A stretch of DNA of 64,000 nucleotides from Microbacterium sp. 67-17. Lineage in GTDB: Bacteria; Actinomycetota; Actinomycetes; Actinomycetales; Microbacteriaceae. Below the pieces are notes generated by a model. The model was given only the letters and a program-made list of their open reading frames with translations. It ran no database searches and was not told the DNA's origin. Positions 55,642 to 64,000 of this stretch are shown here, one piece after another (the first letter of the stretch is position 1; every line of letters starts with the position of its first letter). The stretch covers positions 242,324-306,323 of the forward strand of contig NZ_MKTR01000034.1 of the NCBI RefSeq assembly GCF_001898325.1. Direction: 5' to 3'. The translations under genes were made by a program, and so were the position numbers.

Positions 55642-56604
55642 ATGCCGCACCCCGCGCCCCTTCCCGATGGACTCGTGCCTCCGTTCTCTGTGGCGGCCGC
55701 TCGCCGTCTCGGTGTGCCGGAGGCGCGGCTGCGGCGAAAGGACCTCTCCCGCCCGTTCCATGGTGTGCGCTCGGTCGACGGCGACGCGGCGGATGACGGC
55801 GAAGCGTCGATCGTTCGCCGGGCGATTGAGTACTCGCAACGGATGCGGGAGGAGGAGTTCTTCAGTCATGTGACTGCCGCCATCTTGTGGGGGCTGCCAC
55901 TGCCGCCCCAGCGGATGCTCACGAGAAATCGTGGCGATGCGGCGATGCCGCGTCCGCTGGACGTTGGGGTCACTCTGCCGGCGCGCGCGGGCCGCGCCCG
56001 CGGCATCCGGGGCCGGTCGGTCTCGCCGCACCTCGCGGAGGTGTGCACCCACCCCGCAACCGGCCTGCGCGTATCGACGCCCGCAACGGTGTGGGCAGAA
56101 CTCGCCGCTGAACTCGTGCTCGAGGACCTCATTGCTGTCGGCGACGCCGCAGTGCGCGAGCCGATGTGGGACATGGATGCCGCAGCCCTGGCATCCCTCG
56201 CAGATCTCGACCGGGCTCTGCACGCCGGTCGCCGACTCGGTATCGAGCGATTGCGTGCTGCGCGTCCCCTGGTTCGGGCTCGCTCAAGGTCGCGCCCGGA
56301 GACTCATTTGCGTCTGGCCGTTCTCCACGCAGGATTGCCCGAGCCCGAATGCAACTGGCCGGTCTTGGACGGGGATCGACTGCTCGCACTTCTCGATCTC
56401 GCCTATCCCGCAAAGGGTGTGTGTTTCGAGTACGAGGGAGAGCATCACCTGCGGGATGCAGAGCAGTGGGCGCGGGACATTCGGCGCCACGAGATGCTCG
56501 TCGAACGTGGTTGGCGGATCGTGAGGGTCACGAAGGACGATCTCTATCTCCACCGCGGGGAGCTGTTCACCCGCATCCGTCTCGCTCTTGCGGCCCGGTA
56601 CTGA
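55642..56604 (+). CDS. DUF559 endonuclease-like protein
   Basis: A 320-residue protein. The C-terminal third is a DUF559 domain (Vsr-like nuclease fold): LLDLAYPAKGVCFEYEGEHH, then RDIRRHEMLVERGWRIVRVT and the closing KDDLYLHR. The N-terminal part has an AbiEi-like look with FHGVRSV and FFSHVTAAILWGLPLP followed by PATVWAELAAELVLEDLIAV. The ATG at 55642 matches the usual family start; the frame is open upstream into the repeats. Palindromic repeats stand on both sides, the right one five bases after the stop. Its role is unknown; a DNA-acting enzyme is likely. Confidence 0.85.
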   Translation: MPHPAPLPDGLVPPFSVAAARRLGVPEARLRRKDLSRPFHGVRSVDGDAADDGEASIVRRAIEYSQRMREEEFFSHVTAAILWGLPLPPQRMLTRNRGDAAMPRPLDVGVTLPARAGRARGIRGRSVSPHLAEVCTHPATGLRVSTPATVWAELAAELVLEDLIAVGDAAVREPMWDMDAAALASLADLDRALHAGRRLGIERLRAARPLVRARSRSRPETHLRLAVLHAGLPEPECNWPVLDGDRLLALLDLAYPAKGVCFEYEGEHHLRDAEQWARDIRRHEMLVERGWRIVRVTKDDLYLHRGELFTRIRLALAARY

Positions 56605-56608
56605 CACC

Positions 56609-56671
56609 GTTCACTTGCCGCAACACGCCGTGAGCGACGGTGCCCGGGCACGGCATGGGGCAAGCGAACGA
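56609..56671 (+). repeat. Fourth palindromic repeat unit, behind the DUF559 gene
   Basis: The unit begins GTTCACTTGCCGCAACACGC and ends GGGGCAAGCGAACG, matching the three units before the DUF559 gene in orientation and length. The centre differs (an inner GTGCCCGGGCAC palindrome). It starts five bases after the stop codon and may end transcription. Confidence 0.85.
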
Positions 56672-56712
56672 TTGCCGGCACAGAGTGCGGCGACGAGCGG
56701 GCGGGCGGATGC

Positions 56713-56955
56713 CTAGCGCACGTCCGCGCGGACGAGGAGGTCCCCGACCTCGCAATCCAGGGCGCGGCAGATCGCTGAGAGGGTGGAGTAACGGATGGCG
56801 CGAGCGCGATCGTTCTTGAGGATCGACAGGTTCACCACCGAAACGCCGACCAGTTCTGACAGTCTCGTCAGCGTCATCCCGCGTTCGGCGAGCAACTCAT
56901 CGAGGCGACAGTGGATGCCGCTGGGGCCGTCATCCTCGACCTCGGCGGGGCTCAC
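56713..56955 (-). CDS. XRE-family HTH regulator (YozG-like)
   Basis: An 80-residue protein that is little more than a Cro/CI-type helix-turn-helix: LLAERGMTLTRLSELVGVSV with VNLSILKNDRARAIRYSTLS and CRALDCEVGDLL. This is the YozG-like form that normally pairs with DUF2975. The ATG start overlaps the DUF2975 stop by four bases, so the two are made together. It probably binds its own promoter. Confidence 0.92.
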   Translation of the reverse strand: MSPAEVEDDGPSGIHCRLDELLAERGMTLTRLSELVGVSVVNLSILKNDRARAIRYSTLSAICRALDCEVGDLLVRADVR

Positions 56956-57575
56956 ACGAGCCCTTCGGTGTCGCGCTGCATGCGATCGCCGACCATGAAT
57001 ACTGTCGTGCCAAGTGCGCCGAGGAAGGCGATGCCGAAGAGCTGGGCGAGATTCGCCGACAAGACGACGTTGTCAAAGTCGCCCCCGGAGATTGCTGCAA
57101 ACGCTCCGTTCGCGCCCATGTTGCCGAAGAAGGGTGCCAGTGCCACGCCGGCAAAGCCTGCTGTCGCAGCCGTGCCGATGAGGGTCGTATTGCGGCGGCC
57201 GAACACTCTGCCGCGCAGAATGCTCCACATCACCAGCAGGAGACTCGTCACGACCGTTGCTACAGCGGCAACCACCACCGCCTGTTCCAGGACCAACGCC
57301 ACCACGGATGCCAACGGGAGTTGATCGGCGAGAAGGTAGGCGGAATCGAGCTCGACTGTGACGGTGTCGCCATCCGGTCCGATGGGCGCCTGAGCCGCCG
57401 TCCCGGCGAACTCCGCGAACACCCGAGTGGCCGAGTCGGTGAACAGCTCGACGATGTTCGACACTGCACTTATCGCGCTGGTCACGACCAAGAGCGCCCC
57501 GGTGACGAAGAACACTGACATTGCGATCGTGTCCCCACGAGAGAGAACTCGGTAAGGGCTGGCTGTGGATGCCAT
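56952..57575 (-). CDS. DUF2975-like membrane protein
   Basis: A 207-residue protein with four membrane segments (about residues 16-40, 88-115, 130-150 and 175-195) and an outer loop between the first two. Its layout and its overlap with a YozG-like regulator match the DUF2975 family, whose role is unknown. The ATG at 57575 has GGAGG five bases before it. It is the first gene of a two-gene operon under the inverted repeat upstream. Confidence 0.82.
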   Translation of the reverse strand: MASTASPYRVLSRGDTIAMSVFFVTGALLVVTSAISAVSNIVELFTDSATRVFAEFAGTAAQAPIGPDGDTVTVELDSAYLLADQLPLASVVALVLEQAVVVAAVATVVTSLLLVMWSILRGRVFGRRNTTLIGTAATAGFAGVALAPFFGNMGANGAFAAISGGDFDNVVLSANLAQLFGIAFLGALGTTVFMVGDRMQRDTEGLV

Positions 57576-57589
57576 TCAAACCTCCGCGC

Positions 57590-57622
57590 ATATCGATAAA
57601 CGTTGTTATTGGAAAACGATAT
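57590..57622. promoter_or_regulatory. Candidate operator of the DUF2975-XRE operon
   Basis: An inverted repeat ATATCG-N21-CGATAT stands 15 bases before the DUF2975 start, with a nearby ATAAACG/ CGTTTTCC pair inside. It is markedly AT-rich against its surroundings. The position suits autoregulation by the XRE protein of the operon. Confidence 0.5.
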
Positions 57623-57671
57623 GCTGCAGACGGCGAGTTGGTCAACAGCCAGGTTGGTGCACACGTTCGGG

Positions 57672-57734
57672 ATTCGGTTGCCCCGATTCGCGCTCGGCGG
57701 GCTGGGGTCGCGGCGTGTGGCGGCAAACGAACGA
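57672..57734 (-). repeat. Fifth palindromic repeat unit, reversed, before clpC
   Basis: On the minus strand the unit begins CGTTCGTTTGCCGCCACACG and ends GGGGCAACCGAAT, so it is an inverted copy of the units at 55277-56671. It lies in the 302-base gap shared by the DUF2975 operon and clpC. The rest of that gap holds the operator at 57590 and about 140 bases before clpC with no clear further signal. Confidence 0.75.
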
Positions 57735-57877
57735 ACGGATCCCGGCGCGAGCGCGCGCCAACCCTCGTATGCCCCTGGCGAACACGGGCATAGCCTTCGC
57801 GCCCGATCGTTACTCTCGATGTACGACGCCAGCAGTGGGTCAGCATCCAGCGACTCACCGGCCGAAGGAGTAAGCGG

Positions 57878-60406
57878 ATGTTCGAGAGATTCACCGACCG
57901 TGCCCGTCGCGTGGTTGTGCTCGCCCAAGAAGAGGCGAAGATGCTCAACCACAACTACATCGGCACCGAGCACATCCTCCTGGGTCTGATCCACGAGGGT
58001 GAGGGCGTTGCTGCCAAGGCGCTCGAGTCGCTCGGCATTTCGCTCGATGCCGTTCGCGAGCAGGTACAAGACATCATCGGCCAGGGCCAGCAGCAGCCGA
58101 CGGGTCACATCCCGTTCACGCCCCGCGCCAAGAAGGTTCTCGAGCTGTCCCTGCGCGAGGCACTGCAGCTCGGCCACAACTACATCGGCACCGAGCACAT
58201 CCTGCTCGGCCTCATCCGCGAGGGTGAGGGCGTTGCCGCTCAGGTGCTCGTCAAGCTCGGCGCCGACCTCAACAAGGTGCGCCAGCAGGTCATCCAGCTA
58301 CTCTCGGGCTACCAGGGCAAGGAGCCCGCGGGTGTTGCATCCGGTGCCGGCGAGCAGGCCCAGGGAACCACGCAGGGTGGCTCGCAGGTGCTCGACCAGT
58401 TCGGACGCAACTTGACGCAGGCCGCGCGCGATAACAAGCTCGACCCCGTCATCGGTCGCGAGAAGGAGATCGAGCGGGTCATGCAGATCCTCTCGCGTCG
58501 CTCCAAGAACAACCCCGTGCTGATCGGTGAGCCCGGCGTCGGCAAGACCGCCGTCGTCGAGGGCCTCGCGCAGGCGATCGTGAAGGGCGACGTCCCTGAG
58601 ACGCTGAAGGACAAGCAGCTCTACTCGCTCGACCTCGGCTCGCTCATCGCCGGATCCCGCTACCGCGGTGACTTCGAAGAGCGCCTCAAGAAGGTCACGA
58701 AGGAGATCCGCACCCGCGGCGACATCATCGTGTTCATCGACGAGATCCACACGCTCGTCGGTGCCGGTGCTGCCGAGGGTGCGATCGACGCGGCATCCAT
58801 TCTGAAGCCGCTCCTCGCCCGCGGTGAGCTGCAGACGATCGGTGCCACGACGCTGGATGAGTACCGCAAGCACTTCGAGAAGGATGCCGCGCTCGAGCGT
58901 CGCTTCCAGCCGATCCAGGTTGCAGAGCCGTCGCTGCCCCACGCGATCAACATCCTGAAGGGGCTGCGCGACCGGTACGAGGCGCACCACAAGGTGCAGA
59001 TCACGGATGGCGCGATCGTCGCCGCCGCGAACCTCGCCGACCGCTACATCAGCGACCGCTTCCTGCCTGACAAGGCCATCGACCTGATCGATGAGGCTGG
59101 CGCGCGCCTGCGCCTGAGCATCCTGTCGAGCCCGCCGGAGCTTCGCGAGTTCGACGAGAAGATCGCGAAGGTGCGGGAGCAGAAGGAAGCGGCATCCGAG
59201 GACCAGGACTTCGAGAAGGCAGCGTCCTTGCGTGACGAGGAGAAGAGCCTGCTCGCCGAGCGTCTGCGCCTCGAGAAGCAGTGGCGTTCGGGTGAGGTCT
59301 CTTCGCCCGCCGTCGTCGACGAGGGTCTGATCGCCGAGGTGCTCGCGCAGGCCACCGGCATCCCGGTCTTCAAGCTCACCGAGGAGGAGTCCAGCCGCCT
59401 CGTCTTCATGGAGAAGGCGCTGCACCAGCGCGTCATCGGTCAGGAAGAGGCGATCGCGGCTCTGTCGAAGACGATCCGTCGTCAGCGCGCGGGGCTGAAG
59501 GACCCGAAGCGCCCCTCGGGCTCGTTCATCTTCGCCGGCCCGACCGGCGTCGGAAAGACCGAGCTTGCCAAGGCGCTCGCCGAGTTCTTGTTCGACGACG
59601 AGGGCGCGCTGATCTCGCTCGACATGAGCGAGTTCGGTGAGAAGCACACCGTCTCTCGGCTGTTCGGTGCCCCTCCTGGCTTTGTCGGCTTCGAAGAGGG
59701 CGGCCAGCTCACCGAGAAGGTGCGTCGCAAGCCGTTCTCGGTCGTGCTGTTCGACGAGATCGAGAAGGCCCACCCCGACATCTTCAACTCGCTCCTGCAG
59801 ATCCTCGAAGAGGGTCGGTTGACCGACGGTCAGGGACGCGTCGTCGACTTCAAGAACACCGTCATCATCATGACCACGAACCTCGGTTCGCAGGCGATCG
59901 CCGGCGGCCCGGTCGGGTTCCAGGTCGAGGGTGACACCGCGACGTCGTACGAGCGGATGAAGGGCAAGGTGAACGAGGAGCTCAAGCGCCACTTCAAGCC
60001 CGAGTTCTTGAATCGCGTTGACGACATCATCGTGTTCCCCCAGCTCGACAAGGACGAACTGCGCCAGATCGTGGACCTGTTCACGAAGCGCCTCGGCGAG
60101 CGCCTGCTGGATCGCGACATGACCATCGAGCTGTCGCTGGCCGCGAAGGACCGCCTCATCGAGGTCGGGTTCGACCCGGCCCTCGGTGCTCGCCCGCTGC
60201 GTCGCGCGATGCAGCACGAGATCGAGGACCAGCTCTCCGAGAAGATCCTGCACGGCGAACTCAACCCCGGCGACCACGTCAAGGTGGATGCCGAGAACGG
60301 TCAGTTCCTGTTCGAGCACGGTCCGCGCGGCGAGAAGGTGGCAGTCGGTGTGATCTCCGGTGGCGACATCTCGATCACGCCTGACCTGGCGATCACCTCG
60401 GACTGA
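57878..60406 (+). CDS. clpC: ATP-dependent Clp protease ATP-binding subunit ClpC
   Basis: An 842-residue Hsp100 unfoldase that feeds proteins to ClpP. Two Clp-N repeats occupy residues 1-145 ([20 protein letters not shown] at the start). Walker A1 GEPGVGKT is near residue 217, Walker A2 GPTGVGKT near residue 554, with a UVR-type coiled region (about 415-450, [19 protein letters not shown]) between them. All motifs are intact. The ATG at 57878 has GAAGGAG before it. A strong terminator follows. The gene stands alone. Confidence 0.97.
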   Translation: MFERFTDRARRVVVLAQEEAKMLNHNYIGTEHILLGLIHEGEGVAAKALESLGISLDAVREQVQDIIGQGQQQPTGHIPFTPRAKKVLELSLREALQLGHNYIGTEHILLGLIREGEGVAAQVLVKLGADLNKVRQQVIQLLSGYQGKEPAGVASGAGEQAQGTTQGGSQVLDQFGRNLTQAARDNKLDPVIGREKEIERVMQILSRRSKNNPVLIGEPGVGKTAVVEGLAQAIVKGDVPETLKDKQLYSLDLGSLIAGSRYRGDFEERLKKVTKEIRTRGDIIVFIDEIHTLVGAGAAEGAIDAASILKPLLARGELQTIGATTLDEYRKHFEKDAALERRFQPIQVAEPSLPHAINILKGLRDRYEAHHKVQITDGAIVAAANLADRYISDRFLPDKAIDLIDEAGARLRLSILSSPPELREFDEKIAKVREQKEAASEDQDFEKAASLRDEEKSLLAERLRLEKQWRSGEVSSPAVVDEGLIAEVLAQATGIPVFKLTEEESSRLVFMEKALHQRVIGQEEAIAALSKTIRRQRAGLKDPKRPSGSFIFAGPTGVGKTELAKALAEFLFDDEGALISLDMSEFGEKHTVSRLFGAPPGFVGFEEGGQLTEKVRRKPFSVVLFDEIEKAHPDIFNSLLQILEEGRLTDGQGRVVDFKNTVIIMTTNLGSQAIAGGPVGFQVEGDTATSYERMKGKVNEELKRHFKPEFLNRVDDIIVFPQLDKDELRQIVDLFTKRLGERLLDRDMTIELSLAAKDRLIEVGFDPALGARPLRRAMQHEIEDQLSEKILHGELNPGDHVKVDAENGQFLFEHGPRGEKVAVGVISGGDISITPDLAITSD

Positions 60407-60423
60407 TCCCGCACAGTCTGAGA

Positions 60424-60451
60424 GGGGACGGATGCTTCGGCATCCGTCCCC
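60424..60451 (+). terminator. Rho-independent-type terminator of clpC
   Basis: GGGGACGGATGC and GCATCCGTCCCC make a perfect 12-base stem with a TTCG tetraloop, followed by TTCGTCGTTT. It lies 18 bases after the clpC stop and just before the stop of the convergent small gene, so it may work for both. Confidence 0.88.
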
Positions 60452-60463
60452 TTCGTCGTTTGC

Positions 60464-60721
60464 TCAAGCCGCCGCGGAGGGCAGGGCGAGCGCGGCTACG
60501 GCTGTGTCGAGGATGATCGACTGCCGCACCTCGACCGCGTGGTCGTAGCGGGCGCCGGCGAGGGCGACATAGACCCCGCCGACGATGTCGATGTAGCCCA
60601 CGACCCGATCAGCCCGGTGCACTTCGTACGTGGTGGGACCGATGAGGACGACCGATTCTGCCGTCGGTGCGGGGTCTCGAGGTGCGGCAGCGGGCGTGGG
60701 GGTGGATGTCGTGGGGACCAT
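60464..60721 (-). CDS. Small hypothetical protein
   Basis: An 85-residue protein with a Pro/Thr-rich first 25 residues and then a compact beta-rich part (TYEVHRADRVVGYIDIVGGV followed by YVALAGARYDHAVEVRQSII). It has no signal or membrane segment. The ATG at 60721 is well supported by GGGAGGAG six bases upstream. No family was recognised. It is convergent with clpC and divergent from the acetyltransferase gene. Confidence 0.65.
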   Translation of the reverse strand: MVPTTSTPTPAAAPRDPAPTAESVVLIGPTTYEVHRADRVVGYIDIVGGVYVALAGARYDHAVEVRQSIILDTAVAALALPSAAA

Positions 60722-60903
60722 GGTGGCTCCTCCCGTAGAAGGGAACTGCTCCTGAAGGGTCCACCCGCACCGCGCAAAACGGTGGGGGCTTGACATCACC
60801 GCGCGATCGGTGGTGCTACCTCGATCATCCGCCGCGCCAGTGGATCCGGGAAGGGGGTGCGCCTGGCAGAGTCCTCGGAGAGTTCGCGCTCTAGGCTGGG
60901 AGG

Positions 60904-61410
60904 ATGACCGAATTCAGCGTCCGCCCGGCACGAACGGCGGACGTTCGCGCAATCCAGGCCCTCCTCGAACCCTGGGTGCAGCGGCGAGTGCTCCTGGGCA
61001 AGGACCTCGTGGTGCTGTTCGAGTCGGTGCAGCAGTTCACCGTTGCGGAGGATGCCGACGGTCGACTCATCGGATGCGGCGCGCTGCACGTGATGTGGGA
61101 CGACCTCGGCGAGATCCGCACTCTGATCGTTGCCGATGAGTGGCTGCATCACGGTGTCGGCCGCGCCATCGTCGATCGATTGGAAGAGAACGCTCGCGCC
61201 CTGGGGCTGCGGCGGCTGTTCTGTCTGACCTTCGAAGTCGAGTTCTTTTCGGCCCGCGGTTTCGAGGTGATCGGCGAGCAGGTCGTCGACCCGGATGTCT
61301 ACTCGCAGCTCATCCGTTCCCCTGACGAGGGCGTCGCCGAGTTCCTGGACCTCGCCCATGTGAAGCCCAACACCCTCGGCAACACCCGGATGCTGAAGAC
61401 CTTCGGGTAA
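60904..61410 (+). CDS. Amino-acid N-acetyltransferase (short ArgA-like)
   Basis: A 168-residue GNAT protein of the N-acetylglutamate synthase type: VRPARTADVRAIQALLEPWV, then IRTLIVADEWLHHGVGRAIV with the acetyl-CoA loop, and LFCLTFEVEFFSARGFEVIG. It should make N-acetylglutamate for arginine synthesis, as the short S-NAGS enzymes of actinobacteria do, although no other arg gene is near. The ATG at 60904 follows TGGGAGG. Confidence 0.85.
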   Translation: MTEFSVRPARTADVRAIQALLEPWVQRRVLLGKDLVVLFESVQQFTVAEDADGRLIGCGALHVMWDDLGEIRTLIVADEWLHHGVGRAIVDRLEENARALGLRRLFCLTFEVEFFSARGFEVIGEQVVDPDVYSQLIRSPDEGVAEFLDLAHVKPNTLGNTRMLKTFG

Positions 61411-61458
61411 GGCTCCTGGGCCCTTGCGGGCCGAGCAGGCGCGTGGGACTCTCCCGTC

Positions 61459-62259
61459 ATGGCGCATTCCTCGCAACCTCATCCAAAACACGCAACGCGC
61501 CGGGACATCCTCACGGCTTTGGTTGCGGTGATCGTCGTCTCGTTCGTCGTCGCCGCCGGAGCCGGGATCGCCGTGCTGCTGATCGGGCCTGAGGGCGATC
61601 TGATGAGCCGCGTTCTGGTGACGACGCTGATCGTCGGGGGGTTTAGCGTCGGCGCCCTATCGTGTCTGGCCCTGTGGGCTCGCCCCGCGCATTCGTTCGG
61701 CGTTGCCGGCGCTGGCGTGAACGCTGCTTCTGCCGTCGTCGCCCTGATCAGCGTGTGGGCCGAGCAGGGCTCGGATGACTTCTGGCGGATTCTCAGTCGG
61801 CTCCTCGTGAGCGGGCTGATCATCTCCGCGGCCTGGGCGCTTGCCGCACTCATGCTCCTGCTGTCGCAGCGGCATCGTCCCATCATCCGCATCGGACTCG
61901 CGGCCACACTGGTCGCCCTGAGCGTTACGACGGCGCTCGCGGTCGCTGGGGTGTGGTGGGAGGCGATTGCGGATGCCGAGATCTATCCGCGAGCGCTCGG
62001 GACGCTCGGCATTCTGAGTGCGCTGGGCGTCGTGGTCGTTCCCGTGCTCGCGTTGCTGCTGCGGGATAGCCCGGCCATAAGCGTGCCGCAAGACTTTCCC
62101 GCCGATATCGCGAACCACCTTCTCAAGACGGCCCGCCGCCGTGGCGTGAGCGTCGCGGAGCTGGTCGCGCCCGTGCTCGATGAGTCCATCGGCTCCTCGA
62201 ATGACCACGGGCGCGCCGATCAGGGGCCGAACGGCACGACGCCTACCCTGGAGGCATGA
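61459..62259 (+). CDS. Multi-pass membrane protein of unknown function
   Basis: A 266-residue protein with six hydrophobic segments (about residues 18-42, 50-72, 78-98, 110-135, 145-168 and 178-202) and a soluble C-terminal tail of about 60 residues containing LLKTARRRGVSVAELVAPVL. No family was recognised. The ATG at 61459 is the first in frame. Its stop overlaps the start of the next gene (ATGA), so the two are coupled. Confidence 0.75.
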   Translation: MAHSSQPHPKHATRRDILTALVAVIVVSFVVAAGAGIAVLLIGPEGDLMSRVLVTTLIVGGFSVGALSCLALWARPAHSFGVAGAGVNAASAVVALISVWAEQGSDDFWRILSRLLVSGLIISAAWALAALMLLLSQRHRPIIRIGLAATLVALSVTTALAVAGVWWEAIADAEIYPRALGTLGILSALGVVVVPVLALLLRDSPAISVPQDFPADIANHLLKTARRRGVSVAELVAPVLDESIGSSNDHGRADQGPNGTTPTLEA

Positions 62260-62939
62260 GCACCCAGCCGCCGCGCCGTCGCCCCTCGCCGGGCGTTTAC
62301 CGGCGCCGCCGGCTCGTCGTGCTCCTCGCACTCATTGCGATCATCGCCGTTGTTGTGTGGCTGTTTGTCGCCCAACCGTGGTCGAGTGCCGCGCAACCGG
62401 ATGCCGACCCCAAGCCGACCCGTACGTCATCCTCCAGCCCGAGCCCGAGCCCGACAACGCCCGCCCCGACTGACTCGTCGGCACCCGACGCTGCGGCGAC
62501 CGCGGACCCCGGCCCCCTGGAGACCGCGCCCCCGACGTGCACGCGCGGAGATGTGGCGGTCGAGGCCCTTACCGACCAGGACGAGTACGCATCGGGTCAG
62601 AACCCCCAGCTGTCGATCCGGCTCACGAACACATCGGATGCCTCGTGCACGATCAACGTCGGAACCACGACGCAATCGTTCGCGATCACCAGTGGTAGCG
62701 ACACATGGTGGCGCTCGACCGATTGCCAGACCGAACCGAGTGACATGATCGTCACCCTCGAGGCCGGTCAGACCGTTGAGAGCTCGACCCCGCTGACATG
62801 GGACCGCACCCGCTCATCCGTCAGTACGTGCGATTCCCAGTCGCGCCCGGCGGCAGGCGCTGGTGGTGCGTCGTACCACCTCGCTGTGGAGATCGGCGGC
62901 GTCGCCTCGGACCAGACCAAGCAGTTCTTCCTCTACTGA
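62256..62939 (+). CDS. Membrane-anchored protein with Ser/Pro/Thr linker and DUF4232-like domain
   Basis: A 227-residue protein: a basic start, one membrane segment (about residues 20-42), a low-complexity linker rich in Ser, Pro, Thr and Ala (45-92), and an outside beta-sandwich domain. The domain has VEALTDQDEYASGQNPQLSI, TNTSDASCTINVG and SFAITSGSDTWW, with four Cys that could form two disulfides, resembling the DUF4232/BsuPI type of small extracellular domains. It is coupled to the upstream membrane protein gene. The role is unknown. Confidence 0.78.
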   Translation: MSTQPPRRRPSPGVYRRRRLVVLLALIAIIAVVVWLFVAQPWSSAAQPDADPKPTRTSSSSPSPSPTTPAPTDSSAPDAAATADPGPLETAPPTCTRGDVAVEALTDQDEYASGQNPQLSIRLTNTSDASCTINVGTTTQSFAITSGSDTWWRSTDCQTEPSDMIVTLEAGQTVESSTPLTWDRTRSSVSTCDSQSRPAAGAGGASYHLAVEIGGVASDQTKQFFLY

Positions 62940-62986
62940 ACCGACCCGATTCTGGGAGGCATCGGCTGCTCATCTACCCTGGAAGG

Positions 62987-63397
62987 ATGGCTGGGAAGAA
63001 GGGCGCGAAGCCGCTGGAGTTCCGCAACACACAATTGGCTGATGCGCTCCAGACACAGGACATGGCAGCTGTCGCTTTTGCTCTGCGTCACGGCCCGACA
63101 GTAGTGCCGCTCATGAAGCCGGGCCAGCGCGACAATCCCCTCGACGTCGGCGAAGTGTGGACCTTTCGCGACACGAACACGGGCCAGGTCGCTCTCCTTC
63201 TCTTCAGCGACGCGGCAAACAAGCCGGCGACCCTCCCGCCGGCGGTTGCGCTGATGCCGCCGGCAAGCCTCAAGACCTTTCTCCAGGCACACCTCGACGA
63301 GATCACGACAGTCTTCTTCGACCTGGCAGGACCGCATCCGTTGCAGGCGAGCCCCGGCGATCTCGTCGCGGCGCTCGAGATCACCGACGGGCCCTGA
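62987..63397 (+). CDS. SseB-like N-terminal domain protein
   Basis: A 136-residue soluble protein. The order of elements, FRNTQLADALQTQDMAAVAF, VVPLMKP, VWTFRDTNTGQVALLLFSDA, then ALMPPASLKTFLQAHLDEI and VFFDLAGPHP, resembles the SseB N-terminal family. The ATG at 62987 has GGAAGG directly before it, and the open frame upstream is not used. Function unknown. It is convergent with the LLM gene. Confidence 0.72.
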   Translation: MAGKKGAKPLEFRNTQLADALQTQDMAAVAFALRHGPTVVPLMKPGQRDNPLDVGEVWTFRDTNTGQVALLLFSDAANKPATLPPAVALMPPASLKTFLQAHLDEITTVFFDLAGPHPLQASPGDLVAALEITDGP

Positions 63398-63463
63398 TCG
63401 CTCTGCGGGCGGTGTCAAGCCGCGCGAAGTCGGTCGGCTGGCGCGGTGCGCGCCTAGCGCGCG

Positions 63464-64000
63464 CTACGCGGAAGCGCTGGGCGCGAACCTGTGCCGTAGC
63501 CGAGGAAGGATCTCCGCGCCGTACAGGCGAAGGAACGACTCTTGGTCCGCGCCCGGGTCATGGAACACCAGGTGACGAAAGCCGAGGTGCACATACTCGG
63601 CGATGCGTTCCACGTGCTCGGCGGGATCCGTGCTGACGATGAAGCGGGCCGCCGCCCGTTCGGTCGGCAGGGCGGCGGCGCGCCGCTGCATCTCGACGGG
63701 GTCGTGGATGCCCATCTTCTCTTCGGGCGAGAGGGCCAGCGGAGCCCAGAACCGGGTCTTTTCCTGAGCCTCGGCGACGGTATCGGCCAGCGACACCTTG
63801 ACCTCCATGAGGGTGTCGATCGCGTCGGGAGCGCGACCGGCCTTCTCGAGGCCCTCGTGAAGTGCAGGCAGCAGGGTCTCGGTGTAGAGCTCGGGCTTCT
63901 TTCCGCTGGTCGTGATGTAGCCGTCGGCCACGCGGCCGGCCAGCCGGGTCGCGGCGGGTCCGGATGCACCGATGTAAACGGGGACGGGCACGTCGGGGCG
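63464..64000 (-). CDS. LLM class flavin/F420-dependent oxidoreductase (C-terminal part, runs off the right edge)
   Basis: The last 178 residues of a luciferase-like monooxygenase-fold enzyme, possibly the F420-dependent glucose-6-phosphate dehydrogenase-like group. Visible marks are VPVYIGASGPAATRLAGRVA followed by DGYITTSGK and, near the end, IAEYVHLGFRHLVFHDPGAD, both typical. The N-terminal substrate and cofactor part lies outside the window, so the exact reaction cannot be told. Confidence 0.85.
   Translation of the reverse strand, partial: RPDVPVPVYIGASGPAATRLAGRVADGYITTSGKKPELYTETLLPALHEGLEKAGRAPDAIDTLMEVKVSLADTVAEAQEKTRFWAPLALSPEEKMGIHDPVEMQRRAAALPTERAAARFIVSTDPAEHVERIAEYVHLGFRHLVFHDPGADQESFLRLYGAEILPRLRHRFAPSASA

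Noticed and set aside
55277..56671. A CRISPR array at the repeated TTGCCGCAACACGCC units
   Set aside because: Only a few units occur, their spacing is uneven and a whole gene lies between two of them; each unit is itself a palindrome of about 60 bases rather than a short direct repeat with spacers, and no cas genes are present.
57777..57803. A ClgR-type activator site before clpC
   Set aside because: GGCGAA...TTCGC arms are present, but the spacing and core do not fit the known CGC-N5-GCG pattern, so I do not report it as a site.
58298..60319. A 673-codon minus-strand open frame opposite clpC
   Set aside because: Shadow of clpC; Leu-, Arg- and Glu-rich product without any motif.

Overview
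The window is high-GC actinobacterial DNA with many GTG starts, tight 4-base overlaps between genes and a very frequent GGATGCC/GGCATCC word. Gene content (an actinobacterial folate cluster next to ftsH and hpt, DUF3180, paired bacterial PH-domain proteins, a DUF3516 helicase, mycoredoxin-like protein, ClpC) points to the family Microbacteriaceae, most likely Microbacterium or a close relative. This is inferred from gene families and style; no rRNA gene is present to prove it. There is no CRISPR array.

Layout: 1-2448 holds a minus-strand set: an ECF vitamin/metal transporter (ATPase cut by the window edge, S component) behind a pirin and a small GNAT, with a DtxR/IdeR-like box in front of the ATPase. 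2554-7177 holds two helicases (DUF3516 type and RecQ). 7341-9947 is an accessory patch: a gene broken by an in-frame stop, a membrane protein and a secreted FN3/DUF3238-like protein. 10260-30131 is mostly metabolic and housekeeping: GH3 glycosidase, gluconokinase, acyl-CoA dehydrogenase, Tag glycosylase, a stand-alone resolvase-like protein, CPA1 antiporter plus malate dehydrogenase, a GMC oxidoreductase plus aldehyde dehydrogenase pair, a mannosyltransferase-like GT2-GtrA protein, a polysaccharide deacetylase, NUDIX, ACT, MpaB-type, NrdI, YaeQ and others.

30177-35378 is a defence-like island: C5 DNA methyltransferase, Vsr and a candidate PD-(D/E)XK restriction enzyme on the minus strand, a decayed stretch, and then on the plus strand a PIN-GNAT-PUA-like fusion protein overlapping an ASCH-domain gene. 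The island ends beside a Glu-Asp-Phe tRNA operon (35703-36013) with its own terminator. 36189-41730 carries a CocE-type hydrolase, an M23 peptidase, inorganic pyrophosphatase, tilS and hpt. 42067-51510 is a long co-directional run: ftsH, folE, folP, folB, folK, DUF3180, two PH-domain proteins, a DUF2520 protein and lysS; the fol genes form a nearly complete path from GTP to dihydropteroate.

51554-64000 contains a DUF4192 protein, cardiolipin synthase, a lipoprotein with a duplicated domain, a DUF559 endonuclease-like gene bracketed by about 60-base palindromic repeats, an XRE-DUF2975 pair with a candidate operator, clpC, an ArgA-like acetyltransferase, several envelope proteins of unknown role, and an LLM flavin-dependent enzyme cut by the right edge. 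The two signals most worth following are the PIN-GNAT-PUA/ASCH module beside the restriction-modification genes, and the palindromic repeats flanking the DUF559 gene.
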